Shown: positions 1-7,474, counted from the first letter of the stretch. The stretch is DNA of 14,573 nucleotides from Bdellovibrionales bacterium (GCA_020434465.1 JAGRAS010000006.1:1-14573), one strand, 5' to 3'. Notes: generated from the letters alone by a model not told the origin. Numbers and translations: made by a program.

Positions 1-23
1 TAAAAGAGAAGAGTATTAAGTAA

Positions 24-947
24 ATGAGTAAGTTTGCTTGTTGTATTATAGGAGCAGGTGCTGTCGGTAATGCTTTAGCGGTACTTAGCTCACACAATCG
101 AGAAACATATTTACTTGTAAAGCCTGAGCATAAGAAACTTTACTCTGAAGACTTACCTGAGATTTCTGGTGCAATTGATAAACATGCCAGTCCTGATCTG
201 AGAATTATTACCAGAGAAGATTTGTCAGCACTGCCAGATAGAGTCGACTTTTGGATCTGCACTCGAGCGTACGATGTGCAAAATATACCAGAATATTTAA
301 GTTTACGAGATCTTAATAATGATAGATTTGTTTTAGCGTCTAATGGGCTTGGGCTGTTTATGGATCTATCCGTGGATCTTGGTTCTCAGATTCCAATAAT
401 TAGAGCTTTGTTTAGTTTCGGTGTTAAGAAAACTAGCCCAACTTGCTCAGAGCTGTCTGGCAGTCTTATTTCAACTATAGCAGCTCGCATACAGGATGAA
501 GGTTTCTTAAATGAAACTTTAGATTTTTTGTGCGACTTAGGTTTTAAAACCAGTAAAGAACAAAATATTGCTATAGCTGAATGGAGAAAAGTTATTACCA
601 ATATAATCGTAAATTCTTTATGTACGATAGCCAATAGCAATAACGGAGTAATTTTTAAAGATAAAAAAATTAAAATCAAAGCAGCAGAGATGCTAGCTGA
701 AATCAAAGAAGTTGCAAATCGCGACGGATTTAATTTTAGTAATTTATCAGAAGATGTTTTTTTTAACTCAATTACTCCTCATGCAAGTAATATCAACTCA
801 ACCCTTGCAGCAATTAGAAATAAAAAAAAGACAGAGACAGATTTTTTTATTGGCCGCTTTTTAAAGATTGCAAATGCATATGGCATTCATACGCCTGTAA
901 CTAGCTCAGTTTTTGAGGAATTAAAATTAATTGAGAATTTAAGCTAG
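24..947 (+). CDS. Ketopantoate reductase family protein (ApbA/PanE-like)
   Basis: A 307-residue NAD(P)-dependent oxidoreductase of the 2-dehydropantoate 2-reductase family; the family reduces 2-dehydropantoate to pantoate in coenzyme A synthesis, but many paralogues act on other substrates. The N-terminus carries the Rossmann motif GAGAVG (residues 10-15). SNGLG at 106-110 corresponds to the conserved (Q/H)NG(M/L)G segment. The C-terminal helical domain has W187-R-K189 followed by two Asn residues (N193, N197), where the catalytic Lys of the family sits, and KTETDFFIGR (269-278), matching the usual R-x-T-E-I-D-x-I-N-G segment with acidic E271. The middle of the protein is divergent (TRAYD in place of the common VKAYD), so the exact substrate is uncertain. 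The start has only a purine-rich AGAGAAGAG upstream. The 3' end overlaps the convergent P5C dehydrogenase gene by 9 bp. The family call is firm; the PanE function is only likely. Confidence 0.72.
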   Translation: MSKFACCIIGAGAVGNALAVLSSHNRETYLLVKPEHKKLYSEDLPEISGAIDKHASPDLRIITREDLSALPDRVDFWICTRAYDVQNIPEYLSLRDLNNDRFVLASNGLGLFMDLSVDLGSQIPIIRALFSFGVKKTSPTCSELSGSLISTIAARIQDEGFLNETLDFLCDLGFKTSKEQNIAIAEWRKVITNIIVNSLCTIANSNNGVIFKDKKIKIKAAEMLAEIKEVANRDGFNFSNLSEDVFFNSITPHASNINSTLAAIRNKKKTETDFFIGRFLKIANAYGIHTPVTSSVFEELKLIENLS

Positions 948-2519
948 GTCAGGAGAGAATCCTCTACGCATTGTGTTCTCGGTATGGACTCGTGGTTCTA
1001 CAAACTGAAGTAAGTAATCCGGGCCACCGGCTTTTGAGCCGATTCCAGACATTTTAAATCCACCAAAAGGTTGTCGGCAAACTATTGCTCCAGTGCAACT
1101 ACGGTTAATGTATAAATTACCAACTTCAAATTCAGCTTTTGCTAATGCAATGTTATTCGGGCTTCTAGAGAAGACTCCCCCGGTTAATGCATATTGAGAT
1201 TTGTTTGCCATTTTTATCGCATTAGCAAAGCTTTCCGCTTGTGCACAGGCAACAACAGGCCCAAAAACCTCCTCATTCCAGAGTTCAGAATCCTCGCTTA
1301 CATCCCTGAAGACCGTTTGAGGTACAAAAAAACCTTTTCTAGGTGCGTCACCTTTGCAAACTAATTCATGTTTTTCTTCTGCATTTAAAATCGTTTTTTG
1401 AATTCTTTGAAATGCTTCATGATCAATTACAGGTCCAACAAAAGTTTCAGGTTTATAGGCTTCGCCTATAATTATATCCTTAGCAGCTTTAGCAAGTCTC
1501 TCAATTAGTCTTTCATAAGCATCACCTACTGCAATTACTCTTGAGCAGGCTGAGCATTTTTGGCCAGAAAAACCAAAAGCTGAATATAAAATTCCTTTAA
1601 TTGCTTCATCTAAATCGGCGTCTTCATCTACAATAATTGCGTTTTTACCACCAAGTTCACAAATGATTTTTTTTAATTTGGTTTGACCAGGAAGTACTTC
1701 TGATGCGGTTTTTAAAATTTCCAAACCAACTGGTTTAGAGCCAGTAAAACAAATAATGTCAACATTTGGATGTTTTACCAAATTGCGACCAATTAGCTCT
1801 CCTTTTCCAGGAAGTAAAGCGAAAACATCTTTTGGTAGCCCGGCTTCAAGTAAGATTTCTGCAAAAACTCCAGCGATTAGCGAGGTTTGTTCGGCAGGTT
1901 TTAGTATAGTGCAATTACCAGTTACAAGTGCAGCAACTGTCATTCCACAAGCAATGGCTAATGGAAAATTCCATGGAGAAATTACTAATGCTATGCCTCT
2001 TGGGAAATAGCTATAATAATTTTCTTCTCCAAGTACTTTTTGAGTTAGTTTAGGCGTTCCCATTTCTTCGGCAAGTTGGGCGTAGTAAATGCAGAAATCA
2101 ATCGCTTCATCTACGTCAGCGTCGGCTTCCTTCCAAGCTTTTCCTGCTTCATGAATAATTAAGGCCGCTAGCTCTAATTTACGTTCATGCATAATATCAG
2201 CAGTTTTCTTAAGAATATCTGCTCGTTTCTTCCAGCTTGTTTTTCGCCATTTATCTTTTGCTTTAATGAGAGATTGCATCGCATCTTGAACATGACTTTC
2301 GCCTGCAAAGTGTACCTGTCCTAATTCTTCCTCAGAACTAGGATCGATAGACTTCTCAATAATGTCGGTTTTAATTTTTTCCCCGTTGATTATTGGGTAA
2401 GCAACAATCTTTCCATAGTTTTCATTGCGAAAGCGCTCAATCTCTGAACGGAAGAGATCGCGGTTTTCACGGATACTAAAATCTGTTGGTGAGGCATTGG
2501 TGAAATTGAAACTTTTCAT
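939..2519 (-). CDS. L-glutamate gamma-semialdehyde (P5C) dehydrogenase, PutA C-half type
   Basis: A 526-residue aldehyde dehydrogenase that oxidises glutamate-gamma-semialdehyde (from 1-pyrroline-5-carboxylate) to glutamate with NAD+, the second step of proline catabolism. Landmarks: SPWNFP (181-186, N184), ILKPAEQT (205-212, K207), FTGSKPVG (258-265), CELGGKNA (287-294, E288), GQKCSACSR (319-327, catalytic C322), EEVFGPV (416-422) and the C-terminal PFGGFKMSGIGSKAGGPDYL (484-503), which is characteristic of the RocA/PutA branch. The N-terminal NASPTDFSIRENRDLF resembles the start of the P5CDH module in bifunctional PutA, just after its linker. Only a TGA stop lies upstream in frame, so this ATG is the only usual start; no Shine-Dalgarno sequence is visible. 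It follows the small lipoprotein gene by 28 bp. Its partner proline dehydrogenase is at 6016-7389 on the same strand. Confidence 0.95.
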   Translation of the reverse strand: MKSFNFTNASPTDFSIRENRDLFRSEIERFRNENYGKIVAYPIINGEKIKTDIIEKSIDPSSEEELGQVHFAGESHVQDAMQSLIKAKDKWRKTSWKKRADILKKTADIMHERKLELAALIIHEAGKAWKEADADVDEAIDFCIYYAQLAEEMGTPKLTQKVLGEENYYSYFPRGIALVISPWNFPLAIACGMTVAALVTGNCTILKPAEQTSLIAGVFAEILLEAGLPKDVFALLPGKGELIGRNLVKHPNVDIICFTGSKPVGLEILKTASEVLPGQTKLKKIICELGGKNAIIVDEDADLDEAIKGILYSAFGFSGQKCSACSRVIAVGDAYERLIERLAKAAKDIIIGEAYKPETFVGPVIDHEAFQRIQKTILNAEEKHELVCKGDAPRKGFFVPQTVFRDVSEDSELWNEEVFGPVVACAQAESFANAIKMANKSQYALTGGVFSRSPNNIALAKAEFEVGNLYINRSCTGAIVCRQPFGGFKMSGIGSKAGGPDYLLQFVEPRVHTENTMRRGFSPDLA

Positions 2520-2547
2520 AAATCTAAATCAGTTTTAACGCAAAAAA

Positions 2548-2733
2548 CTATCTATAGTCATTTAAAAACTCATCTTGTTCTTTATTGTTTTCATTTTTTG
2601 GAATCCAAAGTTTTTTAGAACCTGATTCTACTACGCTGTTTGCACTATCAAGTGCTTGCCCGGCTCCAGTTTCCACTTGAGTGCAAGAGCTTAGCATAAA
2701 AAATATAAGAAATATAAATACTTGTATTTTCAT
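2548..2733 (-). CDS. Small lipoprotein, unknown function
   Basis: A 61-residue protein with a textbook lipoprotein signal: Lys at position 2, a hydrophobic core (residues 4-13) and the lipobox LSSC with the lipidated cysteine at C17. The mature part is only about 45 residues: a small/hydrophilic stretch (ETGAGQALDSANSVVESGSK) faintly reminiscent of entericidin-type lipoproteins, then a charged tail. A good ribosome binding site (AAAGGA) stands six bases before the ATG, better than most genes in this window, which supports it being real. It sits 28 bp ahead of the P5C dehydrogenase gene on the same strand and may be its transcriptional leader gene, and it is divergent from the DUF3015 gene. 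No function can be assigned. Confidence 0.7.
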   Translation of the reverse strand: MKIQVFIFLIFFMLSSCTQVETGAGQALDSANSVVESGSKKLWIPKNENNKEQDEFLNDYR

Positions 2734-2737
2734 TTTA

Positions 2738-2743
2738 TCCTTT
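2738..2743 (-). promoter_or_regulatory. Ribosome binding site of the small lipoprotein gene
   Basis: On the minus strand the sequence AAAGGATAAAATG places an AAAGGA Shine-Dalgarno element just upstream of the lipoprotein start codon. It matters because it supports translation of a very short ORF. Confidence 0.55.
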
Positions 2744-2765
2744 AATGATTCAGTTTATAAATATC

Positions 2766-2795
2766 TTGTGTCTTGTACATAGTAAATATTATAAG
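2766..2795 (+). promoter_or_regulatory. Predicted sigma-70-type promoter for the DUF3015 gene
   Basis: TTGTGT (2766-2771) and TTATAA (2789-2794) are separated by 17 bases, in the intergenic region between the divergent lipoprotein and DUF3015 genes. Transcription would begin about 20-25 bases before the start codon. This is a match by eye; the -35 hexamer is imperfect. Confidence 0.35.
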
Positions 2796-2813
2796 ACTCT
2801 TTAAATAAACACC

Positions 2814-2818
2814 AGGAG
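2814..2818 (+). promoter_or_regulatory. Strong ribosome binding site of the DUF3015 gene
   Basis: AGGAG lies six bases before the ATG at 2825. It is one of the few canonical Shine-Dalgarno sequences in the window. Together with its own promoter and terminator it suggests a well-expressed monocistronic gene. Confidence 0.65.
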
Positions 2819-2824
2819 TATCCA

Positions 2825-3310
2825 ATGAGAAAAATACTACTAACATTATTAATTACTTTAGCTTTAACTTCTACTGCTTCAGCGCAAAACGTTGGAAGCT
2901 GCGGATGGGGGTCTAAGCTTTTTAATGGCCAGAAAGGGGTTCTTCCTCAATCTTTGGCAGTTACCACAAACGGAACTAGTGGTAATCAAACTTTCGCGAT
3001 TACTTCAGGTACTTCAGGCTGTACGCAGGACGGAGTAGTTAAGTCTTCTTGGCGGACTGCTGCATTTATTGATTCTAATATGAACAGATTTGCAAAAGAT
3101 GTTTCTAGAGGTGAAGGCGAGTCTTTAGATACATTTGCTAGTTTATTAGATGTTACTAATGCTGATAAAGCAGAGTTTAATGCCGCGCTTAAAAATGAAT
3201 TTGCAAAAGTTTTCCCATCAGCTGATGCAAATACAAATGATGTACTTGCTGGCATCAAAAATGTTTTAGCAAGTTCTCAGACATTATCTGTATACGCTAA
3301 TCGCGTTTAG
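2825..3310 (+). CDS. DUF3015 family secreted protein
   Basis: A 161-residue exported protein. Residues 1-20 form a Sec signal peptide (MRK, hydrophobic core, cleavage after ASA). The mature N-terminus starts with QNVGSCGWGSKLF, and then come TTNGTSGNQTFAITSGTSGC (47-66) and related features typical of DUF3015, including two cysteines (C26 and C66) that could form a disulfide. The C-terminal part is predicted helical, polar and acidic. The family is found in the periplasm or envelope of several Gram-negative groups and has no established biochemical role. The gene is transcribed alone: its own promoter and AGGAG site lie upstream and a strong hairpin terminator lies just after the stop. The start is fixed by the signal peptide and ribosome binding site. 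Confidence 0.85.
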   Translation: MRKILLTLLITLALTSTASAQNVGSCGWGSKLFNGQKGVLPQSLAVTTNGTSGNQTFAITSGTSGCTQDGVVKSSWRTAAFIDSNMNRFAKDVSRGEGESLDTFASLLDVTNADKAEFNAALKNEFAKVFPSADANTNDVLAGIKNVLASSQTLSVYANRV

Positions 3311-3321
3311 ATTTTGCTGAT

Positions 3322-3358
3322 AAAAAGGGCGTGTATTTTTTTACACGCCCTTTTTTTA
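3322..3358 (+). terminator. Strong intrinsic terminator after the DUF3015 gene
   Basis: The arms GGGCGTGTA (3327-3335) and TACACGCCC (3342-3350) pair perfectly around a six-T loop. They extend through AAAAA (3322-3326) paired with TTTTT (3351-3355), and the plus strand continues in T residues. The A tract on the left means it could also work on the minus strand, although no leftward gene ends there. Confidence 0.9.
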
Positions 3359-3394
3359 TTTAATCACCAGTTCCTCTCCTTAGAATTAAATTAA

Positions 3395-5209
3395 ATGCGG
3401 CAACTTTTATTTTTATTCTTATTTTTTTTCTCAACCGAATTATTTGCCGACGATAAAATTAGAGAGCTCTCGCAAAGTCCACAGTGGCTTAAGCTCTTGC
3501 ATTTTACAGAGACTTCACTTGGGAGTAGTAGAAGCTTAATTGATGATGAAAAGTTTTTTTTGAGTGAATCTGGTTCGACTAATGCAGAACTAGAATTAAA
3601 AAAGACGATAGAGCTTTTTTATAGCTCAAAGCCGGTAAAAGAAGAGGTTTTTTGTAGGTTTCAGGCTCGGGCAATTTGGTTAGATAAAAACTATAAACCT
3701 ACAAAGAAGCGTTTTAAATGTCAGCGATACAAAGATTGGTATAGTTCTGTTAAGAGTGATTCTGTTACATTAGTTTTTCCAGCCTCTTTCATAAACAATC
3801 CAGCTTCAGCGTTTGGACACACTTTTTTAAAACTTGAAGCCCCAAATAAGAATAATACAGCCGCATATGCTGTAAATTTTGCTGCTGCTACGGGTGGAGA
3901 GAATGCTATTTTATATGCGCTGCTTGGAGTCTTTGGTGGCTATGGAGGATATTTTTCTGTTGGGCCTTATTATGAGAGGTTGAAAAAATATAGTGATTTA
4001 GAAAATCGGGATATCTGGGAGTTTGGATTGAATTTTACATCTGATGAAATTCAGATCTTACTTGCACATGTTTGGGAACTAAGAGAAGTGTCATCAACTT
4101 ATTATTATTTTGATGAAAACTGTTCTTATCATTTACTTGCCTTATTAGATGCTGCAAGACCATCGCTCAATTTGCTTGATGATTTTTCGAGTTGGGTTAT
4201 CCCCTCAGATACTGTTAAGGCAATTAATTCAAAACCTGGTCTGGTTGGTGAAGCGAGATTTAGGCCAGCTTTAGGGACAACACTATCTGCGTGGTCAAAT
4301 AAATTAAATGGTTTTGAATCAAATCTAGTAAAGTCTGCAATTAAGGAATCTAATTTAGAAATCCTAAAAGCTGACAAAGATAATTCAAAACTTTTAGATG
4401 CTGCAAATGATTATGCTTCGTATTTAGCTTTCAAAGGTAAAGTAAGTGAAGATGATATTAGGAGTTTGCAATATAAGATCTTGCTATCTCGCAGCCAACT
4501 TAATAGCAAAAGTGTATCGCCTATTAAGGAAATTCCAGATTCTCCCCTTACTTCTCATGGTTCGATGAAGTTAGGGCTAGCTACTGGCATCAAAGAAGAT
4601 AAGGGGTTTGAAGAATTTCAGCTAAGGCCGGCATATCATGAGTTAAGTGATCTCCGCTCTGGATTTTCACAAGGGAGTCAAATTTTATTTTTAGATACTA
4701 GATTTAGACTTACTGAAGCTGAAGGATTAGGTTTAGAAAACCTTGCTATATTAGATATAGTTTCTGCTTACCCTAGAAATGAATTCATTAAAACGAATTC
4801 TTGGGAATTCTCAACTATAATCGAGGAGCAGGATGTTGGTTATATACAAGACAGTCATGTATGGGAGTCTGCTATAGGATTTGGAGCCTCTGAGGGTGGT
4901 GCGGACTTTTTAATTTCAATTTTTTTGGATGCTAAATTTAAAATGAACAGGTATTTGGATGATAATTATGCATTTGGATTAGGGCCTCATTTAAAGTTTC
5001 TTTTATATTCTGATGAAAGTTTTACAAGCGAATTGGATTATTTTTTTACTGAAAATGTTTCTGGAGATACGCAAGCTAGTTCGAGAGCCAAATTAAGATT
5101 ATTGTATTCTCCCGATACAACAAGTAGTTTGGAAGTTTATCTTATGAGGCTACAAGAGTATAAACAGCATGATTTTGAGGCGGGGATAGTATTAAGCAAA
5201 TATTTTTAG
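3395..5209 (+). CDS. DUF4105 (Lnb N-terminal periplasmic domain) protein with predicted outer-membrane barrel tail
   Basis: A 604-residue exported protein. Residues 1-18 are a signal peptide ending in LFA before DD. The DUF4105/Lnb N-terminal domain spans roughly 120-260, with NPASAFGHTFLKL (135-147, H142) and ENCSYHLLALLDAARP (241-256, C243 and H246). These match the conserved His and Cys expected of a papain/NlpC-like cysteine hydrolase fold, though no activity is established for the family here. After a helical linker (about 300-370), residues 390-604 show alternating hydrophobic/polar strands and a C-terminal phenylalanine (SKYF), as in outer-membrane beta-barrels. No Shine-Dalgarno sequence precedes the ATG; the signal peptide fixes the start. 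The last codons contain the probable ribosome binding site of the next gene, so the two are probably translationally coupled. Family assignment is firm; the barrel is an inference. Confidence 0.88.
   Translation: MRQLLFLFLFFFSTELFADDKIRELSQSPQWLKLLHFTETSLGSSRSLIDDEKFFLSESGSTNAELELKKTIELFYSSKPVKEEVFCRFQARAIWLDKNYKPTKKRFKCQRYKDWYSSVKSDSVTLVFPASFINNPASAFGHTFLKLEAPNKNNTAAYAVNFAAATGGENAILYALLGVFGGYGGYFSVGPYYERLKKYSDLENRDIWEFGLNFTSDEIQILLAHVWELREVSSTYYYFDENCSYHLLALLDAARPSLNLLDDFSSWVIPSDTVKAINSKPGLVGEARFRPALGTTLSAWSNKLNGFESNLVKSAIKESNLEILKADKDNSKLLDAANDYASYLAFKGKVSEDDIRSLQYKILLSRSQLNSKSVSPIKEIPDSPLTSHGSMKLGLATGIKEDKGFEEFQLRPAYHELSDLRSGFSQGSQILFLDTRFRLTEAEGLGLENLAILDIVSAYPRNEFIKTNSWEFSTIIEEQDVGYIQDSHVWESAIGFGASEGGADFLISIFLDAKFKMNRYLDDNYAFGLGPHLKFLLYSDESFTSELDYFFTENVSGDTQASSRAKLRLLYSPDTTSSLEVYLMRLQEYKQHDFEAGIVLSKYF
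5177..5193 (+). promoter_or_regulatory. Possible ribosome binding site and ATT start codon for the hydrolase lipoprotein
   Basis: The hydrolase frame stays open upstream of its first ATG (5218) back to a TGA at 5176-5178. Read from ATT at 5191 it gives MKQIFLVFAMFLLFGC, a complete lipoprotein signal peptide with lipobox LFGC. The purine-rich GAGGCGGGGA (5177-5186) lies at Shine-Dalgarno distance from this ATT, whereas nothing similar precedes the ATG. No ATG, GTG or TTG codon exists in the interval. ATT starts are rare but known (infC, pcnB in E. coli). Confidence 0.5.
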
Positions 5210-5217
5210 TTTTCGCT

Positions 5218-6021
5218 ATGTTTTTGCTATTTGGTTGTGGGTCACTTTTTCTTTACCCAAGTAAGCAGTTTTATCCAATACCAAAAGAAGTTTATTCTAG
5301 ATTTTCGCAAGTAGAATTAAACGATTCTGATGGCCCAAAACTAATTGTTTGGAAGTTTAAGAGTAAAAAAGAGAAAGGAGTAGTGGTTTTTCTGCATGGT
5401 AATGCTGGGAATTTGAGCACGCAATTTAGCATTCCATTTTGGCTTAGTGAGAATGCTTATACAACTTATGCTTTAGATTATCGTGGTTTTGGTGGCTCTG
5501 AAGGAGTAGATTCAGTTGCAGGCTCATATGAGGATGCAAAAAGATTAATTCGCTATGTTGAGTCAGAAAATAGAGACTCAGAACTTATCTTTTATGGTCA
5601 AAGTTTTGGAGCCACATTGGCGTTGAGTTTAAGTTGCAATCCAGAACTGAGAAGTAAATTTAAGAAAATTGTAGCTGATAGTGGGTTTTCCAGTTTTTCT
5701 GGAATTATAAAAGATAAATTAGCAGAGCGTTGGTTAAGTGCTCCTCTTTTTCCTCTTGCCTATTTTTTTAGTGATAAATTTTCTCCTGATGTTTGTCTAA
5801 GTAATTCGAATCTTTCAGATGTAAGTTCTAATAGTTATATTCTACTTCATTCGGAAAGTGATGATACGGTTCCGTTTAAGCATGCCAAAAGAATAAAAGA
5901 GATTCTAGGGGAGAAAAGCCGTTTAATTATATCCAAAAACCAGCCTCATAATAGCGTATTAAATGATCCTATTGTTCAAGATGAACTACTTAAGGCTTTG
6001 GCTGGAAAGAGTTTATTATAA
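5218..6021 (+). CDS. Alpha/beta hydrolase, probable lipoprotein
   Basis: A serine hydrolase of the alpha/beta fold (Bem46/S33-like branch). Numbering from the ATG at 5218: HGNAGN (60-65, oxyanion loop), DYRGFGGSEG (87-96), nucleophile elbow GQSFGA (127-132, S129), acid D215 in SDDTVPF, and catalytic H244 in PHNS. The triad is therefore complete. The substrate is unknown; relatives include esterases, thioesterases and peptidases. From the ATG the protein begins MFLLFGC, too short for an export signal yet containing a lipobox. The true start may be the in-frame ATT at 5191, giving a full lipoprotein signal with the lipidated Cys at residue 16 and overlapping the DUF4105 gene by 19 bp. From ATG the spacing to that gene is 8 bp. 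Either way the two look co-translated and both proteins face the envelope. The 3' end overlaps the convergent proline dehydrogenase gene by 6 bp. Confidence 0.88.
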   Translation: MFLLFGCGSLFLYPSKQFYPIPKEVYSRFSQVELNDSDGPKLIVWKFKSKKEKGVVVFLHGNAGNLSTQFSIPFWLSENAYTTYALDYRGFGGSEGVDSVAGSYEDAKRLIRYVESENRDSELIFYGQSFGATLALSLSCNPELRSKFKKIVADSGFSSFSGIIKDKLAERWLSAPLFPLAYFFSDKFSPDVCLSNSNLSDVSSNSYILLHSESDDTVPFKHAKRIKEILGEKSRLIISKNQPHNSVLNDPIVQDELLKALAGKSLL

Positions 6022-7389
6022 AGTCATTCGTGGCTCATTTAAAAGCGCATCAACTTCTTGATCGTCATGAAAGGTATGTCGCAGAAAACTTTCATTTGAA
6101 GTATTTTCTAGCAGTCTACGAACTAAGTAACCCATACCTGGAATCATTTGGCCAAGAGGAACATAAAGTCTGGTTAAATAGCCTTCTTTGGCGAAAGCTC
6201 TAGCAATAGGTTCAGCCATTCCATACAACATTTGTAGTTCGAAGTCTTTATTACTAAGGCCGCGGGACTCGGCATAACAGCATGCATGAGATAGCGATCT
6301 TATGTTATGAGATCCAAATGCTGGTAATACAAGCCGATGATTATCAAGAAGAAGTCTGCTTAATCTTTCATAGTTAGCATCGCTGCTTGCTTTTGCTGAG
6401 AATAATGGAGATTCCCAGTTTTGTTGATTGGATGAAATTGTTTCCATGTCCCAGTAAGCTCCTTTTACTAATCTTACTGCTACTGGTGCGCCGCGTTTTT
6501 TAGCAAAATCTAAAGTTTCGTGAATATATTGTTCGCAGCTTTTTGAATAGGCTTGTAATACAATTCCAGGATATGGAAAGTCTTTATGCTCTCCTTCACC
6601 GAATACTCTTTTATATGTTTCAAAAATAATCGGATTATTTGCAGAATCTTCGGCGTCAACATAAATTAGTGAATTGGACTTTTTAGCAAGCTGAACAATT
6701 GTTGAAAGACGCTCACTTAATATTTCAACACTGGTATCATAGTTAAGAGGACTGCATTGTGAGTAAAGAGCAGATAGTTTAACTGAGATACAATTTGGCC
6801 ATGATTCTCCCGGATGTCCTTCAATTATAGGTTTTGCAATACGGGACTTTGGTATTTCCTTGCCGAAAACTTCAAGTGCTTCAATATAGCGCTTAAGATA
6901 ATCTTCTGCTTCTTCTTCGCTTACAGAGTATTCTCCGAGTAAGTCAACTGTGTAGGCCAAGCCAGTTTTTCTTAGACGCTTTAATGCTCTTAAGGAGTTA
7001 TTTGGAGTTTCTCCAGCAATAAACTGTTGAGCCATTTGAGATACGCTTTTCCTAACTGCTATAGATGTAAGCTTAGCTCTTAATGATCTTGGGTTTACAT
7101 TTAAGCCCCAACCAATTAAACCATGAATTTGTTTTCCAATATCACCCAGGTACTCATTTACATGTTTAGCGACAGACTCACTGGAGCTTAAAGTAGGAAG
7201 TACATCTACTAACCTAAACATATTTACTTTGAATGATGGTTGAGTCATTGACCATTCCATGATTCGTCCTGACCAATAATTTTTATTGAACGCTCCAGGC
7301 TGTTCTTTTCCTATGGCATCAAAGATATGCTTGCCAAATACTTTTATTCTTTCATTTATGTCAGTGGAATATTCTTCAGCTGTACTCAT
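6016..7389 (-). CDS. Proline dehydrogenase (PRODH, PutA N-half type)
   Basis: A 457-residue FAD-dependent proline dehydrogenase, oxidising proline to 1-pyrroline-5-carboxylate and passing electrons to the quinone pool. Conserved segments: ISVKLSALYS (201-210), YVDAED (243-248), VRLVKGAYWDMET (305-317), FGSHN (358-362), ELQMLYGMAEP (384-394), RLYVPLG (408-414) and YLVRRLLENTSNESFLR (421-437). They follow the barrel-domain pattern of PutA. The roughly 190 residues before the barrel match the N-terminal arm of PutA proteins, so this is the PutA-type rather than the short (about 300-residue) monofunctional PRODH. The protein ends shortly after NESFLR, where PutA would pass into its P5CDH module. 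That module is encoded separately at 939-2519. Only a TAG stop is upstream in frame, so the start is fixed; no Shine-Dalgarno is seen. It lies 85 bp downstream of the carboxylase alpha gene, with a possible own promoter between. Confidence 0.95.
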   Translation of the reverse strand: MSTAEEYSTDINERIKVFGKHIFDAIGKEQPGAFNKNYWSGRIMEWSMTQPSFKVNMFRLVDVLPTLSSSESVAKHVNEYLGDIGKQIHGLIGWGLNVNPRSLRAKLTSIAVRKSVSQMAQQFIAGETPNNSLRALKRLRKTGLAYTVDLLGEYSVSEEEAEDYLKRYIEALEVFGKEIPKSRIAKPIIEGHPGESWPNCISVKLSALYSQCSPLNYDTSVEILSERLSTIVQLAKKSNSLIYVDAEDSANNPIIFETYKRVFGEGEHKDFPYPGIVLQAYSKSCEQYIHETLDFAKKRGAPVAVRLVKGAYWDMETISSNQQNWESPLFSAKASSDANYERLSRLLLDNHRLVLPAFGSHNIRSLSHACCYAESRGLSNKDFELQMLYGMAEPIARAFAKEGYLTRLYVPLGQMIPGMGYLVRRLLENTSNESFLRHTFHDDQEVDALLNEPRMTL

Positions 7390-7422
7390 TTTCTAAATTA
7401 AATAAATTAAATCACTTGTTAA

Positions 7423-7428
7423 ATTATA
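7423..7428 (-). promoter_or_regulatory. Candidate -10 element of the proline dehydrogenase gene
   Basis: On the minus strand a perfect TATAAT lies about 34 bases ahead of the start codon, in the 85-bp gap after the carboxylase alpha gene. The -35 region (ATTTAA at 17 bp) is weak. No terminator hairpin is visible in the gap, so read-through from the carboxylase operon is also possible. Confidence 0.35.
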
Positions 7429-7474
7429 ACATATTTCTTTTGAACTTAAATGTATTGCTTAGACATTGATTTTA

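Noticed and set aside
386..706. 106-residue minus-strand open frame inside the reductase gene
   Set aside because: It is fully antisense to a gene with clear family motifs and has no recognisable domain of its own.
2548..3310. Small lipoprotein and DUF3015 gene as a toxin-antitoxin or toxin-immunity pair
   Set aside because: They are divergent, both exported, have separate expression signals, and match no toxin family.
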